A stretch of DNA of 64,000 nt from assembly GCA_033558025.1 (NCBI GenBank), contig JAUCEF010000002.1, positions 682,001 to 746,000 of the forward strand. The letters are read 5' to 3'. Below are positions 10,066 through 19,600 of the stretch, piece after piece (within the stretch, counting starts at the first letter, position 1; each line of letters starts with the position of its first letter). This DNA comes from Phytophthora sp. 'mugwort'. Its lineage: Eukaryota > Oomycota > Peronosporomycetes > Peronosporales > Peronosporaceae. Both the position numbers and the translations under genes were made by a program. The notes under the pieces are model-generated. The model saw nothing but the letters and a program-made list of their open reading frames with translations, was not told where the DNA came from and made no database searches.

Positions 10066-12010
10066 GTGGTTGTCAGCAGTGACGTAGCCATATCCAGCCC
10101 CGATGGGAGAAATGTCAAGTACCACTCGAGTAGCAATGAAGATGACCCTGATATTCAGGGCGACAACCAAAGCGGATCATCACCAGGGAGGAACCCGCCG
10201 CCGCCATTAGGAGCGCCGCGCCAACAAGATAATCAACAGCAAGAAGAGACCCCAGCGGAACAGCAGCATGGTCATGGGCTTGCCGGCCGACAGCAGCAAA
10301 GCAATGATTTGGAGGACATGGGCTGGCGGCACGTTCTGATTCCTGGCCAGCGGGAAGCTATGGTGAAGCAGTTCGTTATACACCCACCGCCACCAGTGTC
10401 AACGCCGATGTACGCGGCCACGTCGACGGACGAACGGCCACGACACCGCAAGATGAAAAAAGAAACTGAAGCTGGAACCCTTCAAAGGAGCATCGGGCGA
10501 ATCCGTGGAAGTCTGGTTGGCTTCGATCCCGGAAGCCGTACAGCGACACGAAGACCTCGGAGGCGAAACTTGGTTGGCGCGCGAACTCTACTCCGGCGTG
10601 ACGGAGCACCTGAAGGAAGGCGCGAAGAAGTGGTTGCTCAAGTTGGCTGAAAGTATAGCCCCGAGGACAGAAACATTACGTACCCCATTAAAGCAATGCG
10701 GAAGAAGTACGGACGCCGTGATTATGTATTCAAGATGCAACAGCGACTGGCAGCCAGAGTCAGCAGCCCGGAGAACGCTTGGAAGCCTACGCCAACAGCC
10801 TTTCGAAAATTGGGTTTGGCATGCAGCTGGATGTAGTCTTGTACATAGGAGCTTTCTCAATGGAATCAACAACGGGTAGAACGGGAGCCAGGTGCGCGCG
10901 TCGAAGCCGGAGACGCTCGAGGACGCCATACACTTCGCGGAAGCAACTTTGGGGAGTACGGAGAAGGCTTCAAGGTGACCTACCTAATGGCGGGTGGCCA
11001 GGCGGCGCTACCACAAACCCGGTGAAGAAGACCCCCAGACTACGGCAAGAGGAAAAGACGACAAGACCACAAAGACACAGTTGGCAAGCAAGATCGATTG
11101 GACGGATCTCGGACTGAGACTCGGAGGAGACGTCGACTCTCCACCCACTTACGACACAAAGGGAAGCCCTTCAATGGTTTGGCTAAGAACCTGAAGATCG
11201 TCCCGTTCTCATTGGCCGCCGTATCGCTTCTGGTGGAAGGGAACCGCACTCCATTCAACGAGAACCAGAACGTGAAGCCAGCAGCTAGCAAATCGAAGGT
11301 GGCATGAATGCTGAACGTCAAAGCACAGGCGGAAGATGATGCCATCGCCGCAGTCAATAAGGTGGTCATGCCAGACGATGGTCGGCGAACAGGCAGAGCG
11401 AGGAACCAAGAGAACACTTGGCCCGGCGTCAGAGGAGACAACGGCTACAGCGGCAGCGCTGGCAATACGACAATACCCACAGCAGCAATGCCAGCGGCTA
11501 TAACAATTCAGGAGGATACCACGGCAGCAGATGTGGCTTCGATGGCGGTCGTGGCTCAGGATGTAACGGGCCATCCTGTTATATAATTAGGTAGGTTATT
11601 AGACACTACATAGGTAGGCAGACATCCTCCGGATTGGCTGATAAGTGGGGAGCCAGACCCATTACAGTCAATCAGGAGTCGATCTACATTGAGTGGCTCA
11701 CAGAAGGCCGGGCCATTTTGCCCGGACTTAAAAATAAAACAGAGTTGAATTTACGAGTTTATTAGCACGCTTCCTACAGCTAATAGTGTAAGCTAAATAA
11801 CGGTTGACCTCGTCCCGTTACACAGGACGCGGATCCGGAGCCGGTCGAGGAGGACCATGACGCGCTGGAATGAGAGGAGGGCGTGCGACCGTTGGCAATT
11901 ACGGACCCCCGGACTCGCGACCGATCATGCAGAGGAAGGCAGAGTCCGCTTGCAACTATGTGGGCAAGCCGGTCATTGGTGACGAGAGTGTCCGTCCAGA
12001 AGCACAACCC
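10066..12010 (+). pseudogene. decayed Ty3/Gypsy gag, interrupted by a solo LTR
   Basis: Gag-like protein is readable in pieces. From about 10455 it reads KLEPFKGASGESVEVWLASI, continuing through LGGETWLARELY and EGAKKWLLKLAES. A frame shift near 10680 leads to AMRKKYGRRDYVFKMQQRLA. Farther on, a Gly/Arg-rich stretch leads into an LTR insertion at 11562-11822. After it, the reading resumes and near 11950-11998 a CCHC zinc knuckle can be recovered only by compensating one lost base and one stop (CNYC, then GH, then REC). Gag packages retroelement RNA; this copy cannot make a full protein. Confidence 0.75.
11562..11822. mobile_element. solo LTR (261 bp) of a Gypsy-type element with 5-bp target duplication
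   Basis: The segment starts TGTAACGGG and ends CCCGTTACA, so its ends form a 9-bp inverted repeat with canonical TG...CA. It is flanked on both sides by CAGGA (11557-11561 and 11823-11827), a perfect 5-bp target-site duplication. It contains an AATAAA signal near 11733. It carries no coding sequence. It sits inside the gag relic, between the Gly-rich segment and the zinc knuckle, and so inserted after that gag copy. The solo form is the usual product of LTR-LTR recombination. Confidence 0.9.
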
Positions 12011-13259
12011 CGTATGGCATGAGGCCACAGGCTCCTTTCATCAGCAGCTATCACGACGACGACGCCTTCACCCGGAAATGCTACGCTTCCAGCGCCTCTG
12101 CAGGGAAACGGGTCTAGAGGCGGGGACTCTGCTGCCAAGTGAGACGCCACACCCCGAGGGACAAGGAAGTAACGGACGACCACGGCAGGGAGGATGCAGA
12201 AGTCCGCACTGCGTCGATCACAGCCCGGAGCAGGTATTCTCGGAGCGACTGCCCTGGATCGGATGTCGTCAACGAAGACCCATACTCCAGCCAAGTGGAA
12301 GGGTAGGGCAGCATAAATTAACCGTACTCCATCCTGGGGGAAGAGTGGGAGCGAGAGTTCAAGGCGAGAAGAAGCAAGCAGGACGGGGTCAGTACTGAGG
12401 AAGAGGAATCGCTACCCGATGGAGCAAGAACCGGATGGACAGTTAGCGCGTTTGCAGCAACGTGCCCCAGAGGGAAAACAAGATGCAACGCCGGCAGCCA
12501 ACCAGGGGACAAGCCTATGATGCGGGTGGCGAGTGCGGGACGAAGACACTACCACCAGGGATACAGCGGGCACCATTTTTGCTAAGTGGCGGCAGCACTC
12601 CAGTTGCTCGACGATGCTAAAGGCGACGCGAAGCACAGGCCGCACTGTTGCGAAAAGTACTGATGGGCGAGTTACGAGCAGCAGCAAGAACGCGTTAAAA
12701 CCTTACAAGCGACGGTGCGGAAGACGATAGAGGGTTTGCGCGGAGTACCCGGCACAGAGCAGCACGGGCAACATCAGGAAGAAGCGGCGATAGCGGTAGC
12801 GGCGATACGGAGTGCCGAAAGACAAGTGCACGGGGCCACTGCCAGGAAGCCGGACCAGGTGGACCGGAGAGTGCAGACAACCCCCGATGACCGATGAAGA
12901 CTCGCTGAAGTGTCTAACTCGGTGCGAGGAAGCAGTGCCCCAAGTGCTACCAGAACAGGACACACTAGCGGAAATGCGGCTGGTACACCGGGAAGCGGCG
13001 AAGGAAGCGAAACGGTACCGTTCTGCATGACGCGTCCTCAGACTGCAGCAGAAGCAGAAACTAATGAAGCAGTGGCAGGACAGAATGGCGAAACACCGGC
13101 AACCCATCAGAGTTCCAGTGGAGAGGCATCAGCCGCAGAACATGCGAAACAAGGAAACTATGGAGGCGTGGAGTACGCGCAAAGCGACGACGGACGTACA
13201 TTGAGGGTGGCTCAGATACGGATGGCCGGAGCAGGCGAATCAAGCTACCTTCCGACGAC
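12011..13259 (+). other. decayed interior of the Gypsy element
   Basis: This lies between the gag zinc knuckle and the reverse-transcriptase relic, where protease and the start of reverse transcriptase would be expected. Short overlapping frames on both strands are present, but no protease D-S/T-G motif could be recognised with confidence. Confidence 0.4.
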
Positions 13260-13860
13260 GTTGTTGGCATTTTCGAAAATCCACTCGCAGGAATTCGCTG
13301 CCGCGAATTGACGAAACACTAGAGGCACTGCACGGATCAATGCGGTTTTTCGAGTTTGGACATACACTTTGGATACTGGCAGTTAGGGGTGACTCCACAG
13401 GACCGGCCAAAGACGGCGTTCACCACGCGAACAGAATTGTTTCAGTTCCGACGAATGTCATTTGGGTTATGCAATGCACCCAGCACCTTTTAAAGGCTGA
13501 TGGATTGTGTACTTCGTGGGCTAGCATGGGTTTGCTGCCTAGTCCACCTGGACGATGTGATATTTTTTACGAAGGGAAATGTGGCGCAGCACATGGTAGA
13601 AATCGCGATTGTTCTCGAGCGACTCGCAGCAGCAGGACTAAGCTTGAAATCATCGAAATGCACGTTCGCGACGACGCACATGGAATAGCTTGGACAAGAG
13701 TTAACCACGAAAGGGATACAACCTACTAGCAGATCGATTAAGGCCACCGTGGACTCCCCGAACCGAAGGATGAAGTCGAAGTGCGTAGGTTTGTGGCTCT
13801 CGCAGGCTACTATCGACGGTTCGTGCCGGGCCAGTGCGAACACGCACGCCTCTTTAAAAT
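13260..13860 (+). pseudogene. decayed, truncated Ty3/Gypsy reverse transcriptase
   Basis: Frames switch repeatedly, but the RT order is clear. LPRIDETLEALHGS is followed by HFGYWQLGVTPQDRPKTAF, then LFQFRRMSFGLCNAPSTF, then VHLDDVIFFTKG (near 13545; the LDD corresponds to the catalytic Y/F-x-DD), then LEYLGQ-like sequence near 13690. EVRRFVALAGYYRRFVPG is last, near 13770-13820. These are the fingers, palm and thumb of RVT_1. Sequence homology to Gypsy ends abruptly near 13830-13860, where hAT-like coding begins on the other strand; RNase H and integrase are absent. Confidence 0.8.
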
Positions 13861-15078
13861 CGGGGTCCTTGACAATGGAGGCATCAGCAGCGAGGTACCT
13901 GGCAACCGCTGGGTGCTTCTACACTAGCGCATCAAAGATGTCACGCACGCTGAGAAGCGTCAAGTTGTCCTCCTTCAGCTTCATGGTCGCGGATAGAAAA
14001 TCGCCCAGCTCAACGAGCAGGGATCTCATGCGGTTTTCTTGTCTATGTGTCCGCATTAGCGACACGATGTCGTCGTCATCTAAGTCAAGAGTAGACCGCA
14101 ACCTGAAGTAGCGCTCAATCATCTTGTATGTTGAACTCCACCTCATTTAACGAAGCAGCGTACGCAAATTCGTCGCCTTCCTAAACAATATAGAAAGTGT
14201 TTTGTAATAACAAATGCCGACTTGTGTTGTACCTGAGCTTGGCAGCGTTGTTGAGGCCTCGAAGCTTCCTCATCAGTTGTTGCGTCTGATCCAGTTGGTG
14301 TTCGTATTCGACCAAGAACAGATTACCGCTAAATTTAGACGATGGCTGGCACAACCAATAAACGGACTGTAGCAAATCTACCAGCCTCGTGTTCATGGAG
14401 CAGTTGTCGGTGGCGAGGTCGGAGACGGAGCTGATGTCCCGTCGATAGAAATGTAAAAAGAACTAAGAAAGCAATGTGGCTACAGTATGTGCTGAGTGGT
14501 CGTCAGAATTTTCCGTCCACAAGAAGAGCCATTGCAAGCAGCACATTCTCGCAGCGTTGGTCATGCTCGAAAAGGCAAAGATTGCCACAGAATGCTCCGA
14601 ATGGAAGCTGTACCTGTCATGATTTAAGTTTTGACAGGGAGGATGTGAGGATGACAGTCTCAACTTCGATGACCAAAATACCACATACCTCCGCAGCGTT
14701 TCCGTGGAAATCCTCTTCACGACAGTGTACTTGTCGACGGTGAGACCTTCGCAGAAAGATAACGGCAAGTTGCAGTCGGTGACAAGTTGCAATCGCGGCG
14801 AAATCGAACCAGACATACACAGGCTGGCTCTTCTGATCGCTGAAAGCCACAACCGTTCCAGGGTCTAACCCGCTGTTCGTCATAGTGGCGACGTAGTTTT
14901 TTGTGTGTGCTGCTTCAACACGTGGCTGAAGAGGTAGGATGTAGCCCGTCTTCATATATTGCTTTGGGATGGCGCCATACTGGCAGCTGAAGTGCTCCGT
15001 GGGCTCATCTTGCGCGTCGAGCAGCGGCGTGAAGAAGTAGGAGCAGACTTGCTTTGTGAAGACAGTCGTTTGAGTCAT
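13840..15078 (-). pseudogene. decayed hAT-family transposase with BED-like N-terminus
   Basis: The reading runs from 15078 leftward. The N-terminal piece starts MTQTTVFTKQVCSYFFTPLL and includes CQYGAIPKQYMKTGY, a degenerate BED-type zinc finger. A middle part has NLPLSFCEGLTVDKY and ISTETLRRYV. Then come SDLATDNCS (about 14420), LLVEYEHQLDQTQQLMRKLR (about 14280) and RWSSTYKMIERYFRL (about 14115). The last piece, about 13850-13900, is DASIVKDPDFKEACVFA. Such order is typical of oomycete hAT-like transposases. Several frame shifts break it. Terminal repeats were not found. Confidence 0.65.
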
Positions 15079-15403
15079 GATTAAGCGAAAATGAGAGATG
15101 TTTGCAGAGTCTTAATACGTTATTAAAGCCTGACCGCTCGCCACCCAAAGCGAAGGATGGCTTTGGCGAAAGGCCGTGGACAATGTAAAATATATGCATG
15201 GTCTTTGTAAAAAAAAAAGCAATATTGGATAAAACCGGTAGACACTAAAGTATTTGTCATAAAAGCAGACTTTTCAAAACAAAACAATTATTGCGTGCGA
15301 AATATTGTATTTGAGTTTAAGTACAATGATTATTCGGAAGGTCTGGATCATAGCAGTACCATTATTTGGCGAGAACACTTATGAAATTGCCGACCTGACG
15401 CCA
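15079..15403. other. AT-rich intergenic spacer, nothing recognised
   Basis: This spacer contains an A run near 15209-15218. It separates the transposon island from the 3' end of the ABC ATPase gene. No coding or RNA feature was recognised. Confidence 0.5.
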
Positions 15404-16348
15404 TTAAAACGAGCTAATATCGATGCCGCCCAGTCGACCTGCTGCATATCCTCCAGCCCGGTTCTGCGCGTTGCCCAGGTCGAACTCTCCGTTCCCGCCA
15501 ACCGCTTCGCTCTCCACACGGTCATCTTCAGTCAATTCCTCACGCAGCCAGCGCTCCGCCACCTTGTACATCGGGACCTTGTGTCCGTCAGTGCATTGCT
15601 CAATGGGGCCGTAGAATCCCACCGTACCGCGGCGAATGTACAGTACATGGGACGCCCAGACGTCCGTGCCGTCGAAAATGTGCGTGGCCAGCAGCACCGT
15701 CGCCTGTCGAGTCTCCGTCTCGTCCTTCAAGAGCGTCAGTACATTCTCGCGCGAGATGATGTCGAGCATGCCCAGTACTTCATCCAGCACGATGAGCTGC
15801 GACGGTCTCAGCAGTGCCAGAAAGAGCTGCACCCGACGCCGCTGGCCGTCCGACAGGCGATGAAGACGCCATTTCGGGTCGATCCGCAGTATCTTGAGCA
15901 GCTTCTGGCGTCTCTCGGGGTGTTCACTCTGCAATTTCGTCATCATCTCGTCCACGGCCATGTCGGCCGAGTACGCCATCGCGTGCGAGGCGAAGGCCAC
16001 AGCGCGCTGGCCCCAGTCGGCACTCACAAACGTTCTCAAGGCATTTAACGTCGTGTCACGGAAGCTGTCCCGACCAAAGACGAGCGCCGTCCCATCGGCT
16101 GTTAAGTGCTTACCGGCCAGGATGCTGAGCAACGTGCTCTTGCCAGCTCCGTTGCCTCCTACGACCAACACGCGCTGGCCTGGCTGCAGCGTCAGACTCA
16201 CGTCACGCAGGACGCGATCGTCGTCTCCAATAGCATCGCCCGTCGCGGGGTCGTGCTGCAGCCGGTTGACGAGCTGTCCGCCGATCGTGACCTTGGCGAA
16301 GGCGAAGTTCAAGAGACGTAGCTCTACGGGTGCAGCAGCTGTGGCCAT
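15404..16348 (-). CDS. soluble ABC-type ATPase, CAF16/ABCI-like
   Basis: Single exon, 314 residues; the first true ATG in frame is at 16348 (a GTG lies nine bases upstream). One nucleotide-binding domain is present without membrane spans: Walker A GGNGAGKST (about 61-69), signature LSDGQRRR (about 165) and Walker B LIVLDEV (about 184), followed by a switch His in THIFDGTD. The Gly-rich tail and overall length match yeast Caf16 and plant ABCI19-21, soluble single-domain proteins that act outside membranes; Caf16 associates with the CCR4-NOT complex. Which partner it has here cannot be told. A CTCATTC initiator-like site sits just upstream of the ATG, implying a very short leader. It lies in the same orientation as the golgin gene, 257 bases behind it. 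Confidence 0.85.
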   Translation of the reverse strand: MATAAAPVELRLLNFAFAKVTIGGQLVNRLQHDPATGDAIGDDDRVLRDVSLTLQPGQRVLVVGGNGAGKSTLLSILAGKHLTADGTALVFGRDSFRDTTLNALRTFVSADWGQRAVAFASHAMAYSADMAVDEMMTKLQSEHPERRQKLLKILRIDPKWRLHRLSDGQRRRVQLFLALLRPSQLIVLDEVLGMLDIISRENVLTLLKDETETRQATVLLATHIFDGTDVWASHVLYIRRGTVGFYGPIEQCTDGHKVPMYKVAERWLREELTEDDRVESEAVGGNGEFDLGNAQNRAGGYAAGRLGGIDISSF

Positions 16349-16357
16349 CCTGGACAC

Positions 16358-16368
16358 TTGAATGAGAA
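16358..16368 (-). promoter_or_regulatory. possible oomycete initiator (Inr) of the ABC ATPase gene
   Basis: On the minus strand the sequence reads TTCTCATTCAA, matching the core YTCATTYY of the oomycete initiator consensus. It lies about 12-18 bases before the ATG. Match is by eye only. Confidence 0.3.
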
Positions 16369-16605
16369 CGTTATGAAAGCAGTGCTACCGAATGTTTAAC
16401 CTATTACATAACGAGTTACAAACATTGCAACTAATTGTTTAAAACTAAAGTTACAAACGAAAAATCTGCTCCCATTTCATCGAACGCAATTTAAAATATT
16501 CCCTTGCCATTCATTTATGCATCTAAGTTTTGCGCTTGCGTCACATGACCAGCGCTAGTACCGGAGTTTTTTTTTAACGTCACTCACACGTGTAGACAAG
16601 ACGAA

Positions 16606-19600
16606 CTAGGCAGCGAACGGGTTCAGCGGCGTTGCAAATTCCTCGTCGTCACTGGGGTCACTGCCGAACGACAGCACGCCCTTCTTGTCCTTGCTCCCGA
16701 GCGCGGCGCCGGCCCTGTTGCTCTTCGTACTGGTGGGCGACGGCTTCAAGTTGTGTCGAGCAGCCAGCGCTTTCGGGGGCGGAGCAGCCGCCGCGCCACC
16801 ACCAAAGAGCGAGAACACGCCACCAAACAGTCCCGCGCCCTCATCGTTCGGTCTGTGTGCGGCCATCACCTTCTGCTGCTCGTGCGGACTGAAATCCAGC
16901 AACGTGGCGATGACGGGCACCAATTGCTCCTTTTCACTCGCGACTTGACTCTCAATGTACTTCATAATGACATTTTTCAAATACTGTCCAATAAAAAAGA
17001 AGTAAAAAACAAAAAATCTTAAGTTTTACCGATCATTGGACACAGTAAAACGCCATATCATACCTCAATGTTAATCGCCTGAGTCGAATACTCGTCGAGT
17101 TCTTGCAAATGTTGCTTCTGCCGGTTAGCCTCTTCCAACAGCATGAAGGTATCTTTGTACTAAATACCAAAGCACATCAGTCAGCATACGAACAAAACCT
17201 CACAAGAATTATACACGATTTTACCTTCTCCTGGAAGAGATGTGACTTGGTCTCGAGCTCGTTCAGTTGAAATTTCAGCCTCACCACTTCATCCTCGTCC
17301 GCCAGTGGCTTGGAATGCTGGTCCAGACCATTGGTAGGAACGAGCGGGATCGGACACGAGTCTGCGACTGCAGCAGCGATGTGTTCGTGCTGCTCCTCAG
17401 TCGAAACTTGATGCAGAAAGCTGTTGTTCCCTTCAGAATCAAACGACCGCGATGATGACGCTGTCGAACGTCGCTCCTTGTCGGTCGGTGAGGAAGCCGG
17501 AGAGTATGAACGACGTTCAGCCTCGTTCGTGGCGAGCGACGCCGCAGCAGCAAGCGCAGCTTGTAGCTGTTTGGACAAGTCGTTGATCTGCTCCTCCTTC
17601 GTTTGAACTGCCTGCTTCATAGACTCCGTCTGTGTCTGAACTTCCTCCTTGAGTGAGACAATCTCGTGGCTTAAAGCTTCGTTGCGCTCTCTAAGCTGTT
17701 GGATCTGGTCTTCAAGAGGCACCCGGTCATTCTCCAAGACGTCTTGCAGCCGTGTCACGTCAGCCTTCAAACTGTCGATTTCTAGCCGCAAAGCTGCTTC
17801 TTGAGAACGTTTCTCGGCCTCCAGTACGTCTCCTGCAGTCTTGACTTCAGCCATACGTGTCCGTGTTTCGTCCAGTTCCGTTTCCAAAGCGCGTATTCGA
17901 CCCTTTGCAGCCACCAGCTCCTGTTCCAACTTGGTTGTGGTTTCAACAGCCTTTTTCAGATTTAGCTTGTTCTCACTCGACGCCTTCTTCAGCGCTGTGT
18001 GGGCACGCTTCTTGTACGTTTCGAGTGCAGCCCGTGCCGCGTTAGCTCCCTCCGTTTCGGCTTCAACTTGCAGCTTCAGCTTGGCCACGAGGTTCTCGAG
18101 CTTTGAACTGCTTTCTCGCTGCAAACTGACGCTGGTGTCTCTTGCTAAACGGAGTTTCTCGATATTCTCGTTTGCTGAGGACAGCTGCGCTTCGAGCTCC
18201 ATCCGTTCGGCTTCATGCTTCCGGTCGGTCTCTTCGCGGTCGTTTCCAGCTTGAGTATGCTCCTGCTCCAGCTGCCGGACGCGATCGGCCGCGCTCAGAA
18301 GCTCTAGTTCCTTCTTCTCGACAGTCTCCGTCAACGTCGCAACTGACTTCTCCAGCTTCGACATCTTCAATTTTGCCGCCTCGTCACGCGTAGCAGCAGC
18401 CGCCAGTAGCATCTCTTTCTGTTCGTGCAAAGCCATATCGTGTTGTCTTTGCTTCTGCGCCAGTTCAGCATCGTACGCCACCACGCGCTTCTTGACGTCT
18501 TCCATTAGACTGTCGCGTTGTGTCTCGGCTTCCGTAAGCTTCTCTATAGCTTGACGAACCTCTTGTGTCATTGCTCGCTCTTGTTCACGGGATGTAGCAA
18601 GCTCGAGTTGCAACACTTCAAGCCCCTCCATAGAGACAGAGTGCTGAGCATTCAGCGCATCGTACGACGTCTTCAGCTTGCCATTGGTTGTCGTTTGTTG
18701 TGTCAATCTGTCCTGGAGCTCCTGCAGATGGCCTTTAAGCCGCTTGTACGCCGCCATCACCTCTTCAAGCTTCGACTTCAGCGTTGAAATCACCTCGTCT
18801 TTTTGAGCGATGCCGGTGGCGTAACATTCTTCCTCGGTCGCCCTCTGTTCGCGAAGTGTAGATACTTCAGTTAAGGCTGCGATGGACGACTCGGACAGCG
18901 ACGCTATCTGTCCCTTGAGAATATCAATCTGCTGGGCACCAGCCGACAGCTTCAGCGTCTCAGTTTCAAGCATCGACTCGAGATGGCTCACTGAAGCTTC
19001 ATAAGCCTTAGACTCTTCAACAAGCACAGCGTTCTTCCTCGATAGTTCCCCAACCAGCATCTTTTTGTTATCGACCGCAAGCTTGGACACGTTCAGCTCC
19101 ATCTCAGCAGACGCAGCACGCCCGTCCATCTCGGACAGCTTCTGACGCATCACCTCCAGCGTCTCCGCCGTCTGCGACTCCGACGCCTTCAGGCCGCGGA
19201 TCGTCTCCTCCGCCGTCTCAGCCTCAGTCGCGCGCTGGCTGTGCAGCTCCTGTAGCTCACTCTCCAGCGACTGGATGCGCTCCTGCAGACGTCCCACCTC
19301 TGTGCTTTGAACATCGCGGTGCGATTCCATCTCTGCCAGGGCCTTGTCCGCAGCCGCGCGCTCCTCCTCAGCAGACGCAGCACGCGCGTCCATCTCGGAC
19401 AGCTTCTGACGCATCACCTCCAGCGTCTCCGCCGTCTGCGACTCCGACGCCTTCAGGCCGCGGATCGTCTCCTCCGCCGTCTCAGCCTCAGTCGCGCGCT
19501 GGCTGTGCAGCTCCTGTAGCTCACTCTCCAGCGACTGGATGCGCTCCTGCAGACGTCCCACCTCTGTGCTTTGGGCATCGCGGTGCGATTCCATCTCTGC

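Noticed and set aside
15305..16361. Long plus-strand frames (247 and 155 codons) over the ABC gene
   Set aside because: The minus-strand frame has all ABC motifs; the plus-strand ones are mirror frames in GC-rich sequence.
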